From the NCBI RefSeq assembly GCF_029910235.1, contig NZ_CP112874.1:1550001-1614000 (forward strand): a stretch of DNA of 64,000 bases, in the 5' to 3' direction. Positions 37,335 through 46,457 of this stretch are shown in pieces. The DNA is from Pseudanabaena galeata CCNP1313 (GTDB lineage: Bacteria > Cyanobacteriota > Cyanobacteriia > Pseudanabaenales > Pseudanabaenaceae). The notes below the pieces were generated by a model that was given only the letters and a program-made list of their open reading frames with translations, did no database searches and was not told the origin of the DNA. Position numbers and translations under genes: made by a program. The stretch's first letter is position 1; the number at the start of each line of letters is the position of its first letter.

Positions 37335-37776
37335 GAAGCTTGATCGCAATCCCAAAACATGGTGGCAGCACTTAGCGCTGTTACTCTATGTATACCAAAA
37401 CAGAAAATGGCGTAGCCATTTTCTGTTTTGAAAATCCTTGCTGGGGTTGGCTTTTAATTCACAAAAGTGTTGGCACACTTTTGTGAATTAGTATTACAGC
37501 AATTGCTGAGTAAACGAGCCATAAAAACCTTGAAAGCTTGATTTATAGCAATCCTAAATGATTTGTAAGATTTAGAGGGTTGTGAGAGTGCGCCCCAAAG
37601 GGGCGCACTCTCACAACCCATTTAGGATTGCTATAGGATAGATCAAAACCCAAAACCCAAGTAGCGGCGCAAAGCGCCGCTACTTGGGTTTTGGGTTTTA
37701 TGTCCAAAGTAAACCTTTGATTGCTGTAGCAAGTATTTCAAGGTCTTTTATGGATTGGGGTTAAGCGCAAATCACT
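37335..37776. repeat. Three repeats between nusB and the gas-vesicle operon
   Basis: A family-I pair of palindromes (about 37390-37492, arms CAGAAAATGGC and AATTCACAAAAGTG), a family-D unit (37546-37636, ends TATAGCAATCCTAAAT and ATTTAGGATTGCTATA) and a family-C-like palindrome (about 37645-37701, arms AAAACCCAAGTAGCGGCGC). No gene. Confidence 0.75.
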
Positions 37777-38103
37777 TTAATTGGTCAGTTGCCTAGAGGC
37801 AGCTAACTCTCGTTCTAGAAGATTCACTCGCTCTAGCAATTGCTGATTAGAGGCTAGTAACTCTTGAGTTCTTGAAGACAAATAGGGGTCAGACTCCCAC
37901 CAGTTAATACCTATTTCCTTCGCTTTATCAACAGAAGCAACTAGCAAACGAATTCTGATACTCAGTAACTCAACACTGCCCACGGACACCGTAATATCAC
38001 CAGCAATGACAATCCCCTTATCTAATACTCTTTCCAGAATATCCGCAAGGGAAGAGCCAGTTGTGCTAGTTTTGATTGCTTGAGGTTTCAGCGCTTGAGA
38101 CAT
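37777..38103 (-). CDS. gvpJ: Gas vesicle protein GvpJ
   Basis: 108 residues. Residues 17-70 (SLADILERVLDKGIVIAGDITVSVGSVELLSIRIRLLVASVDKAKE) are GvpA-like, followed by INWWESDPYLSSRTQELLASNQQLLERVNLLERELA, the coiled tail typical of GvpJ. It is a minor structural or tip protein of the gas-vesicle shell. Its start codon shares one base with the gvpN stop (TAATG), so the two are translated together. It is the last gene of the operon in view. Confidence 0.93.
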   Translation of the reverse strand: MSQALKPQAIKTSTTGSSLADILERVLDKGIVIAGDITVSVGSVELLSIRIRLLVASVDKAKEIGINWWESDPYLSSRTQELLASNQQLLERVNLLERELAASRQLTN

Positions 38104-38984
38104 TAAGGTATTTGATCCAATAATTTAGCGAGTCCGAGTTCTGATGCAGGCTTACCATCACCATAGCGAGAAATTAGGACATCAAAGCAAAGATCTCGAA
38201 AGTCCTCATCTTTGCCAGATACAGGAATCTCATGCTCATGACATATTTTACCAATCAGTAAACAAGCTCGTAAGCTTGAAGCTTTACTACATTCCACCTG
38301 ACGACGAAAGCCACGAATTAAGTTAATTAATTTCAGAGCTTGAGTGCGATCTAGTCCTACTCGATTTACCAAAATTTGCTTTTCGGTTTCCACATCGGCT
38401 TCGCCAATGTTAATCGTGATCATCCGATCAAGTAGCGCATCCTGAGTGGGATGTACTCCAGCATATTCTTCAGGATTTGAGGTGAAGATGGCGCGAAACA
38501 TTGGGTGTACGCGTACATATTCTGATTGAGAACTATCTGGTGGTAAAACAATCAGCTTTTCTTCAAGCGCACTTAGCAGGACATTATTTACTTCTGGGCG
38601 CGATCGGTTGAACTCATCGTAAATTAACGTAAAGCCTTCTTTAGCCGCCAAGGTGAGACGTGAATCTGTCCAACTTTGGCGCAGGTCATCTTCAACTTTT
38701 AAAACTGAGTGGATATAGTTATCGACAACTTTTTTGCGGGTATAGCCTGAGTTAGAGCCAATCAGTTGTGACGATCGCAGATCCTCATCACCATAGATCA
38801 GCACCATCGGTCTACCAACTAAACCCGCAAGATGCATTGCCAATGTCGTTTTACCAGTACCAGCAGGGCCACGCAAATGGATTGCAAAGCCAGATTGTAA
38901 ATAGCGCAGCGCCCTACGGACTATTTGCTTGGTGAAGTCAGTACTAATAAACTGACGGGCATTAGCATGGAGAACAGTGGTCAT
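38103..38984 (-). CDS. gvpN: Gas vesicle ATPase GvpN
   Basis: 293-residue AAA+ (MoxR-type) ATPase needed for full-size vesicles. Walker A is GPAGTGKTT at about 39-47, Walker B FTLIYDEFNRSRPEV near 110-124, sensor 1 FRAIFTSNPEEYAG near 160. Overlaps gvpC by 4 bp (ATGA) upstream and gvpJ by 1 bp downstream. Confidence 0.96.
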   Translation of the reverse strand: MTTVLHANARQFISTDFTKQIVRRALRYLQSGFAIHLRGPAGTGKTTLAMHLAGLVGRPMVLIYGDEDLRSSQLIGSNSGYTRKKVVDNYIHSVLKVEDDLRQSWTDSRLTLAAKEGFTLIYDEFNRSRPEVNNVLLSALEEKLIVLPPDSSQSEYVRVHPMFRAIFTSNPEEYAGVHPTQDALLDRMITINIGEADVETEKQILVNRVGLDRTQALKLINLIRGFRRQVECSKASSLRACLLIGKICHEHEIPVSGKDEDFRDLCFDVLISRYGDGKPASELGLAKLLDQIP

Positions 38985-40015
38985 GTTGAGGAACCTTCTG
39001 CCATTTGCAGCAGGGTATTAAGAATATCCGAAGGATCAACTTTCAGAGTGTTAGCTCCTTGAGCTAGTAAGTCTCTGACCGTATCACGGTCATTGACAAC
39101 TTCCAGCAAACTAGAGCTTGTCGATAGTTGGGCAACGTAGTCAACTACAAATTGCTCGATCTTACCAGCAGGTTTAGGGGTTTCTTTGACTTCAATGGGT
39201 TTGGCGATCGCAGGTTCAGGCGCTGAAGCAACGACACTTTCAGATATAGGATTTTTCTTTTTGGGTTTGGAACTAGAACTTTCTAAGGCATCAGGAGACC
39301 TTGTGGTGTCTTCCTGACTAGGATTGGCAACAGGTGGGTTCACGACAGTAGCGCGATCGCCTGACCAAACTGAATTGGTGAGATTAGAACGAAAAGCCTT
39401 TAATTTTAGAGATTGGGCTTCGGCTTCAGCAAGGCGACTAGACTCAATTTGCGCTAATGACACTTTGACATTAGTTGCGCGATCGCTAAATTCTTGCGCT
39501 CTTTGCTGTGCATCGACAGTTGCATTATCAAGACGGGTTTTAGTCAGATCTTCTAGTTGCATTTTCGTTAAAGCAGCGCGATCTTGAACTAGTTGTTGGC
39601 GTTGCGCTAGGCTAGCTTGACCATCACGAATCCGTGCTTTACGAATATGTTTTAGTTGCGATTTTGTTTTAAAAGTACGAGTTCTGACCTCTTGAGCGCG
39701 TTGCTCATTATCTTCTACGGCTTGCTCAGTACGAGTAGTATTGAGAGTCTCCAAGTATTCCGATACTTGAGCCGCCCGATCTTGAATCTCTTCCCTACGA
39801 GATTCTAAGGCATTTTCAGCGATCGCCTGTCTACCTTGTTCCCACGCAAGGCGAGTTTGCTCAGCATGAGCTAAATACTTTTCAGTCGCTTCGGCTTGGG
39901 CTTGCAAATCCCTTTCTCTCTGTTCCCTTGCTAGTTGCTGTTCAGCCAAAAAATCTGCTCTATCTTGTAACCGTCTCTGTCTTGCTTCTGCAAATTCTTG
40001 CATCAAAGAAGCCAT
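38981..40015 (-). CDS. gvpC: Gas vesicle outer protein GvpC with long C-terminal extension
   Basis: 344 residues. Residues 17-212 are a highly charged alpha-helical repeat region (units of about 33 residues with R-L-D-R-A and Y-L/T-x-x-R patterns) that binds the outside of the GvpA shell and stiffens it. Then comes a P/S/K-rich linker (about 213-283) and a compact C-terminal segment, KIEQFVVDYVAQLSTSSSLLEV...DILNTLLQMAEGS. Well-known GvpC proteins end with the repeats at about 190 residues, so the last 130 residues are extra. GAGG-type site lies before the ATG. Confidence 0.92.
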   Translation of the reverse strand: MASLMQEFAEARQRRLQDRADFLAEQQLAREQRERDLQAQAEATEKYLAHAEQTRLAWEQGRQAIAENALESRREEIQDRAAQVSEYLETLNTTRTEQAVEDNEQRAQEVRTRTFKTKSQLKHIRKARIRDGQASLAQRQQLVQDRAALTKMQLEDLTKTRLDNATVDAQQRAQEFSDRATNVKVSLAQIESSRLAEAEAQSLKLKAFRSNLTNSVWSGDRATVVNPPVANPSQEDTTRSPDALESSSSKPKKKNPISESVVASAPEPAIAKPIEVKETPKPAGKIEQFVVDYVAQLSTSSSLLEVVNDRDTVRDLLAQGANTLKVDPSDILNTLLQMAEGSST

Positions 40016-40093
40016 AACGTTAACCTCAAATTCATTCTTTCAAATCAAAATAAATCAAACTTTTCAAAACGCCCCAAGTTTCATTGAATGAGT

Positions 40094-40180
40094 CCCCCTT
40101 CCCACCGTATAACTACCCTGCCAAAAATCTATTGCTTTGTCAGCAAGAAACTGACAAGATAGTTTTTAGTGTGAAGGGGG
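40094..40180 (-). promoter_or_regulatory. Stem-loop between gvpA and gvpC
   Basis: Outer arms CCCCCTTCCCAC and GTGTGAAGGGGG enclose an inner stem TTGTCAG/CTGACAA. In the 240-bp gap between gvpA and gvpC this could stop most transcripts after gvpA, or protect the 3' end of its mRNA. Either would fit the much higher need for GvpA than GvpC, but this is inferred. Confidence 0.6.
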
Positions 40181-40255
40181 TAGGTAAAGAAGTCGGTAGG
40201 CTAATAATCTATTGTTTAGTGACTTACTGCTAGCTTTTGGCTAGAGTAGGCTTTA

Positions 40256-40474
40256 CTAAGCAGCAGGTACTGCCGCCGATGCTGTCAAACCAACAGCTTC
40301 AGCATACTTGAGGTATGTTTCTACTGAGGCAATAACAACACGAGCTTCAATTGATAACAGTTCGATTCCCACCAAAGAGACTCTCACCCATGCATCAATG
40401 ACGATGCCCTTATCCAAAATACGATCGATAACTTCCGCTAGACTAGAGGAAGAGTTGACTTTCTCGACTGCCAT
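40256..40474 (-). CDS. gvpA: Major gas vesicle shell protein GvpA
   Basis: 72 residues: [54 protein letters not shown], the strongly conserved GvpA core, which builds the ribbed shell wall. Length is normal (70-72). A strong ribosome site, AAGGAG, lies 8-13 bases before the ATG. It is first in the operon. Confidence 0.98.
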   Translation of the reverse strand: MAVEKVNSSSSLAEVIDRILDKGIVIDAWVRVSLVGIELLSIEARVVIASVETYLKYAEAVGLTASAAVPAA

Positions 40475-40871
40475 AGTAATGTTCTCCTTGAGTTAACTAT
40501 GTTAGGCATATAAATTCTGCCTTTGCAAACTGTACTATACAACAGCAAAATTACTTATACTTATTTTGTATTAATTATTTTGCATATGCTTATCTTTTGT
40601 CTATAAAGATAACATCTCTAATTCTATAAGGTATTGTGAATATTGATGATAAACTTTCTTTAAGAGGATGCAGCCAAAACAGAAATATTTTTCTGACGAT
40701 TACCAACGCTGAGCGATCGCTAAAAGCTAGGGCTAACTAAAAATAATTAATACATTTAGTTAATGCATTGAACTAATTTGTGTGCAAGAAATTCTAACTA
40801 TTTAAAACTGGTCATATTTTAAAAATTACTTTAAACTTAAGAGTGAAAACCCACTAATTATCGATTAACCC
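40475..40871. other. Promoter region between gvpA and a DUF3285 gene
   Basis: AT-rich, without palindromic elements, unlike most gaps here. It must hold the gvpA promoter (minus) and that of the DUF3285 gene (plus). No operator stands out by eye. Confidence 0.4.
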
Positions 40872-41099
40872 ATGAATAGCGATTCCAATACTTCATCTAA
40901 TTCCAGCTCAAGCACTACTAATAGAAGTGAAGCACTCAATCAAGTCTCTACTGTCAACAATCAAAAAGAGCAAGATAGTTTTGTGAAGCTTGCAATGAAG
41001 AATATGGTCAAGAAAGGTAGTACATCTCTATTTCATTTTTCGCTGACAGTCTTTGGGGTGATTGGAGCTTTACTAGGATTGGCAATCATTTTTCACTAG
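40872..41099 (+). CDS. DUF3285 small membrane protein
   Basis: 75 residues. A Ser/Asn-rich N-terminus is followed by FVKLAMKNMVKKGSTSLFHFSLTVFGVIGALLGLAIIF, which matches the pattern of the cyanobacterial DUF3285 family (VKLAMRNMVRKG then one hydrophobic helix). The single helix is at about 52-74. Function unknown. Confidence 0.8.
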   Translation: MNSDSNTSSNSSSSTTNRSEALNQVSTVNNQKEQDSFVKLAMKNMVKKGSTSLFHFSLTVFGVIGALLGLAIIFH

Positions 41100-41534
41100 A
41101 AATTTTTGATGTTGTCTGCTTAATCAAACTAGTCGATGAAAGTCCTACTTTAGAAAAGTAAGTAGCAAGACATTAAGAATATCGAAACTAGAAAATTGTA
41201 AAAGCAAATAAATTCTTTTGCATTCTTGTCTTTGATAGTTTTTAGTTAAAGATGTCTATTCATAAACCAATTTGTTTCTTTGATTATGTTTACTCTAAAC
41301 AACAAAAAGTTAATTGATTTTAATTTATGTATTTCGTTGACTAGCCGCAATTTTACACAGGGTCTACCTTATTATCGAAAGCAAATTAAATTTACTCTTT
41401 AGTACAAAAGATGAAAGTTACTATGCATGATGACTAACTTTTGCGGATAAATTTAATTAGTACTTAAATTGAGAATGTCATAAGTTGCTGATTTTTGTAG
41501 TTTTTTGTAGTTTAGCTGATGGGACTGTAGAGCT
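41100..41534. other. AT-rich intergenic region without visible features
   Basis: No open frame, palindrome or repeat family member is recognised. It separates the DUF3285 gene from ybeY. Confidence 0.4.
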
Positions 41535-42035
41535 TTGAGTATTGATTTGTATTGTGAAATCTATCCTGAAGTTGCCGATCGCCATCCGATCACCGTAGAG
41601 CAATGGCAGGAATGGTTTGCCACATGGGAAACCTATCTTATTTCTGAACAGGCGATCGCGGCTGGAGAGTATGAGCTATCACTTGCGATTACCGATGATA
41701 TGACAATTCAAAAGTTAAATTTGCAATATCGTCAACAGGATCGTCCAACCGATGTTTTGTCTTTTGCATCTTTAGAATCCGATATCCCAGAGATTCCCAA
41801 TGATGACTCTGGTTATATTGAACCAACTTATTTGGGAGATATAATTATTTCTCAACCTACAGCAATTTTTCAGGCGGAGGAACGTGGTCATTCGCTAACC
41901 TATGAACTCGCATGGTTAGCAGCCCATGGTTTATTACATTTACTAGGCTGGGATCACCCTGATGATGACAGTTTAGAGGTAATGCTAAAGCAACAAGCCC
42001 TGATGTTGCAGCTAATTTCACTCCATGAAATTTAA
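41535..42035 (+). CDS. ybeY: Endoribonuclease YbeY (rRNA maturation)
   Basis: 166 residues from a TTG start, the only candidate in frame. The metal site HGLLHLLGWDH (HxxxHxxxxxH) is near residues 137-147. YbeY matures 16S rRNA ends and takes part in ribosome quality control. The diacylglycerol-kinase gene follows, the usual order in cyanobacteria and Firmicutes. Confidence 0.93.
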   Translation: MSIDLYCEIYPEVADRHPITVEQWQEWFATWETYLISEQAIAAGEYELSLAITDDMTIQKLNLQYRQQDRPTDVLSFASLESDIPEIPNDDSGYIEPTYLGDIIISQPTAIFQAEERGHSLTYELAWLAAHGLLHLLGWDHPDDDSLEVMLKQQALMLQLISLHEI

Positions 42036-42219
42036 GTGATCACTTGGGCTAAGGTCGGTGCTCTGCGTTGTCTATATCCTATTGATCCTTAGACAATGTA
42101 AAAATTAGTAAACAATTACTTCAGTATTTTTGCCCGTAATTTGATTAAACTAATTTTCTAGCGTTAAAATCTTTGAAGTTTTTGGCAATTGCTGGCAAAG
42201 TCTCTTGGGAATAATCTCT

Positions 42220-42720
42220 ATGAACAATGATTTACCGCTATCAAGACTATTTTTGTTTAAATCGCCTTCTTTAACCGAGCAAATGACAAAGACTGATGAA
42301 CTGGATACATCTGAGCAAAGTGCTGCTCAACGTAGTGATTCTTTTCAAATTGCCACGAATTTACTGCTTAGTTTTCAATATGCTGGTCAGGGTGTGGGAT
42401 ACGCCTTCCGTACTCAGAGAAATTTTCGGATTCATTTGATGATTGGCGCGATCGCCTTATCTCTGAGTCTTTATTTTCGCCTATCCGCCATAGCCTGTTC
42501 GATTATTAGTTTGACGATTTCCTTAGTTTTAGTACTGGAGTTGCTAAATACAGCTTTGGAGGCTGTAGTCGATTTGACGGTGGGGCGTGAATTTCATCAG
42601 TTAGCCAAAATTGCTAAGGATTGTGCGGCTGGTGCGGTGCTAATTGCGGCGATCGCTGCTTTAATTATTGCTAGTGTATTATTATTGCCAAATATTTTTA
42701 TCGCAATTTCCCCAACCTGA
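42220..42720 (+). CDS. dgkA: Diacylglycerol/undecaprenol kinase family protein
   Basis: 166 residues from the ATG at 42220. Three membrane helices occupy the C-terminal 110 residues; RTQRNFRIHLMIGAIAL and the active-site ELLNTALEAVVDL with KDCAAGAVLIAA identify the prokaryotic DgkA fold. Gram-positive-like members phosphorylate undecaprenol rather than diacylglycerol; which applies here is open. An N-terminal soluble extension of about 45 residues is polar. Confidence 0.9.
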   Translation: MNNDLPLSRLFLFKSPSLTEQMTKTDELDTSEQSAAQRSDSFQIATNLLLSFQYAGQGVGYAFRTQRNFRIHLMIGAIALSLSLYFRLSAIACSIISLTISLVLVLELLNTALEAVVDLTVGREFHQLAKIAKDCAAGAVLIAAIAALIIASVLLLPNIFIAISPT

Positions 42721-42803
42721 AACAACATTTTTCTTCTCTTTATAGTTTCTGGCAGTCAGTGGCAAGGCTTGTTCGCTTAATTTCATGATCCTTAAATTTG
42801 CCA

Positions 42804-45800
42804 ATGCTGCTATCAATCTCTAGCTTTTTTATTCGGCGACCTGTATTTGCCACAGTTTGCTCTGTTGTGATTACACTCTTGGGCGCAGCTTGCATATTTA
42901 TTTTACCTGTAGCCCAATATCCCGAAATTACACCGCCCAAGGTGACCGTTACCGCTAACTATATCGGTGCGAATGCAGAAGTTGTCGAGTCTACAGTTAC
43001 GAATATTCTTGAAAGAGAATTAAACGGAATCGAAGGAGTCCGCTATATTACTTCCACTAGTTCCAATAATGGGACTAGTTCTGTTGATTTGGTCTTCGAT
43101 CTTGGAAAAGATAAAGATATTGCTGCTGTTGATGTACAGAATCGTGTCTCTACGGTGGAGTCTCAGTTACCAGGACCAGTACAGCAAACTGGCGTAAGAG
43201 TTAGTAAAGAATCTTCGGGATTTCTATTTGCGATCGGTGTGTATGCTGAGAAAGGAGAATACGACGATCTCTATTTGAGTAACTATGCCGATCTTTATAT
43301 TGTTGATGCAATTAAAAAGGTCAAAGGTGTTGGCAACGTTATCATCTTTGGTGAACGTAAATATGCCATGCGTGTTTGGCTAGATCCCAATCGCCTGTCG
43401 GCAAGGGGACTAACTGCCCAAGATGTGGTATCGGCAATTCAGCAGCAAAACTTACAGGTGGGAGTTGGGCAAATTGGACAGCAGCCCAATTTACCTGATC
43501 AGCAGTATCAACTTTCGATTTCGGCAAATGGAAGATTAGAAAATACGGAAGAGTTTGCGGAAATTGTAATTAGAACTGCTAGTGATGGCTCACCAATTAA
43601 GCTGCGAGATGTCGGACGAGTGGAATTGGGAGCAGAAAACTATGGCTCTTCACTACGATTTAATGGAACTAGAGGTATTGGCTTAGGCGTATCGCAGTTG
43701 CCTGATGCTAATGCCTTAGATGTAGCAAAAGCAGTCAAGAAAGTTTTACAAGAATTGAAGCCTAGCTTTCCCCCGGGGCTAAATTATGAGATTGCTTTTG
43801 ATACAACTACATTCATTGAGGCGGGGACAGAAGAAGTAATTATTTCACTTCTGATTGCGATCGCCTTAGTGATCCTAATTATCTTTTTGTTTCTGCAAAA
43901 TTGGCGTTCAACATTAATTCCTGCTGTTGCTATTCCTGTTTCTTTAATCGGTACATTTATATTCATCAAACTCCTCAATTTTAATATCAATACCCTGACT
44001 CTTTTTGGTTTAACCCTTGCCACAGGGTTGGTAGTTGATGACGCGATCGTCGTGGTTGAAGATATTACGCGACGCATTCAAGAAAAAGGAGAGAATCCCG
44101 TCCAAGCGGCGATCGAATCAATGCATGAATTGCAAGGCGCAATTATTGCTAGTTCCTTAGTACTAATTGCTGTATTTGTACCCGTTGCTTTTTTTCCAGG
44201 AACGACTGGGCAATTGTATAAACAATTTGCGCTGACGATCGCCTTTTCGATTACAGTTTCCACTTTTAATGCACTGACGCTTTCTCCGACTTTGGCGGCT
44301 TTGTTGTTGAGGGAAGGACAAGAGCATAGTAATTGGTTTTTTGATCGGGTGAATTGGGTGATTGATGGAACTCGCGATCGCTACAAATGGTCTATAGCCA
44401 AATTAGCTAATATCAAAGGAATCGTGATGATTCTGTTCGCGATCTCCCTTTTTATGACCTATTGGGTCTATACAAACGTTCCTAGAGGTTTTTTGCCACA
44501 GGAAGATCAGGGCTATTTTATTACCATCGTTCAGGCTCCTGAAGGCGTATCCCTCAATTACACCGAAAAAGTACTAGAGAATATTGAAGGAATCATGCGC
44601 CGTAAAGATGAAAAGGGAGAATCTGCTTATCCTGAGATTGAAAACATCTTTGCCGTGGGAGGATTTAGCTTTAGCGGTAATACACCCAATAATGGGATTG
44701 TATTTGCCACGCTAAAGCCTTGGAAAGAGCGATCGCGATCGGCTGACAGTATCATTGGGGGTATGGTTCCCCAACCCTTTGGACTACTGCCCGAATTACT
44801 TTCCATTCAAGAAGCTTTTGTAATTCCCTTTCCGCCACCAGCAATTCAAGGTTTAAGCAACTATGGTGGTTTCGAGTTTCAGTTGCAAGATAAGGCAAAC
44901 CAAGGATTCCCAGAAATTGAGCAAACGATGGGTGCTTTATTGGGTAGTGCGAGTATCTATCCAAATAAGTTTACAGATCCCCCAAATAGCCCAAAACTTC
45001 CGCCCATGTTGGCAGGATTACGTCCCAATTTCAATGGCAATACGCCTCAATTAACCGTAGATGTCGATCGCATTAAGGCAAATGCTTTACAAGTCTCTTT
45101 ACAAGATATCTACAGCACTCTACAAACTTTACTTGGTTCGCAATATGTCAATGACTTTAATACCTTTGGTCGAACCTATCGCGTCTATGTCCAAGCTGAT
45201 GCTAAGTTCCGTTCTAATCCTGACGATATCAATAAACTCTATGTGCGATCGCAAACAGGACAGATTATTCCCCTTAGTAATTTGGTAACAGTCACCCAAA
45301 CTGTTGGACCTTCGATCATCAATCACTATAATCTGTTTCGCTCCGTCCAAATTACTGGCAATACCGCCCCTGGGGTCAGTTCTGGACAAGCGATCGATAT
45401 TATGGGTAAGATTGCTAATGAAGTTCTACCTAAGAGTTTTGGCTATGAATGGTCAGGATTATCCCTTGAAGAAATTGGTTCTGGTAGTAGCGCCTTCTTT
45501 ATTTTTGGCTTAGGGGTTGTATTTGTATTCCTAGTTCTTGCAGCTCAATACGAAAATTACATCGATCCGACCATCATTATGCTCACTGTACCGCTTGCGG
45601 TTTTAGGAGCGCTCTTAGCAGTGATGTTTCGCGGACTATTCAATCCTAATTTTGCCAATGATGTGTATACCCAAATCGGTTTGGTGATGCTGATTGGTAT
45701 GGCAAGTAAAAACGCGATTTTGATCGTGGAATTTGCTAATCAATTACAAGAGCAGGGATTGAGTATTACCAAAGCTGCGATCGAAGCTTCGCAGCAACGG

Positions 45801-46133
45801 TTGCGCCCAATTCTGATGACTGCTTTCTCCACAATTATCGGTATATTCCCGCTTGTAATTGCTACAGGAGCAGGGGCTGCTGCACGGCAATCAATCGGTA
45901 CTGCGGTTATGGGTGGTATGTGCGTGGCAACCTTGTTAAGTTTGTTTATCGTTCCCATCCTTTATATCGTGGTCAAGAAAATTGAGGAGCGGATGAAGAT
46001 AGGCTTGCATCGCCCTAAGCATGGTGAACTAGCGATCGCCGCAGAATTTTATGAAGGTGGTTTGCATGGCGACCCTTTAAACGGTAATCATTCGGCTGAA
46101 GACTACCAAGAAGATAATAGTCCGAAGCCTTAG
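42804..46133 (+). CDS. RND (HAE1 family) efflux pump inner-membrane subunit
   Basis: 1109 residues, an AcrB-like trimeric proton-drug antiporter. SSFFIRRPVFATVCSVVITLLG is helix 1; GLVVDDAIVVVEDITRRI carries the paired aspartates of the proton relay; the second half repeats the fold (VPLAVLGALLAVMFRG, QIGLVMLIGMASKNAILIVEFA). No periplasmic adaptor or outer-membrane channel gene is adjacent, so partners must be encoded elsewhere. The start is set at the ATG at 42804; a TTG two codons upstream is less likely. The 3' end touches a family-B element. Confidence 0.93.
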   Translation: MLLSISSFFIRRPVFATVCSVVITLLGAACIFILPVAQYPEITPPKVTVTANYIGANAEVVESTVTNILERELNGIEGVRYITSTSSNNGTSSVDLVFDLGKDKDIAAVDVQNRVSTVESQLPGPVQQTGVRVSKESSGFLFAIGVYAEKGEYDDLYLSNYADLYIVDAIKKVKGVGNVIIFGERKYAMRVWLDPNRLSARGLTAQDVVSAIQQQNLQVGVGQIGQQPNLPDQQYQLSISANGRLENTEEFAEIVIRTASDGSPIKLRDVGRVELGAENYGSSLRFNGTRGIGLGVSQLPDANALDVAKAVKKVLQELKPSFPPGLNYEIAFDTTTFIEAGTEEVIISLLIAIALVILIIFLFLQNWRSTLIPAVAIPVSLIGTFIFIKLLNFNINTLTLFGLTLATGLVVDDAIVVVEDITRRIQEKGENPVQAAIESMHELQGAIIASSLVLIAVFVPVAFFPGTTGQLYKQFALTIAFSITVSTFNALTLSPTLAALLLREGQEHSNWFFDRVNWVIDGTRDRYKWSIAKLANIKGIVMILFAISLFMTYWVYTNVPRGFLPQEDQGYFITIVQAPEGVSLNYTEKVLENIEGIMRRKDEKGESAYPEIENIFAVGGFSFSGNTPNNGIVFATLKPWKERSRSADSIIGGMVPQPFGLLPELLSIQEAFVIPFPPPAIQGLSNYGGFEFQLQDKANQGFPEIEQTMGALLGSASIYPNKFTDPPNSPKLPPMLAGLRPNFNGNTPQLTVDVDRIKANALQVSLQDIYSTLQTLLGSQYVNDFNTFGRTYRVYVQADAKFRSNPDDINKLYVRSQTGQIIPLSNLVTVTQTVGPSIINHYNLFRSVQITGNTAPGVSSGQAIDIMGKIANEVLPKSFGYEWSGLSLEEIGSGSSAFFIFGLGVVFVFLVLAAQYENYIDPTIIMLTVPLAVLGALLAVMFRGLFNPNFANDVYTQIGLVMLIGMASKNAILIVEFANQLQEQGLSITKAAIEASQQRLRPILMTAFSTIIGIFPLVIATGAGAAARQSIGTAVMGGMCVATLLSLFIVPILYIVVKKIEERMKIGLHRPKHGELAIAAEFYEGGLHGDPLNGNHSAEDYQEDNSPKP

Positions 46134-46206
46134 TGATCACTGATGTTACGTGAATAGAATTCCTACGATCATCTAAGTCTAGGGCTGGCACAGGGGCACA
46201 GCCCCT

Positions 46207-46457
46207 TGTATCTAGGAAGAAAAGTAAAGGATAAAATCTTTACTAAGATCCAACAAGCAAAGGCAGAGATAAACTCGAGCAGCCCCTAGGGACAGCAAGC
46301 CCGAAATGTAGATAGAGTCGTCTCTGCTTCAACAGTGGCAACAGTAAAGACTGGACAGTATCAGAGGTCGCCTAATGGGTAAACCTGCATTCACAAGGAT
46401 AGTTTAATACCACTGATTGCTTGATGGATAAATCTAGCAAAAAGACTGGAAATACCT
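46207..46457 (+). ncRNA. Putative IS110 bridge-RNA region
   Basis: About 250 bp of non-coding DNA lie between the left end of the IS110 element and the transposase start. In IS110-group elements such as IS621 this region gives the bridge RNA whose loops pair with target and donor DNA. Here it contains short self-complementary stretches (AGCAGCCCCTAGGGACAGC near 46279), including CCCCT matching the target side. This is by position and family only. Confidence 0.5.
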
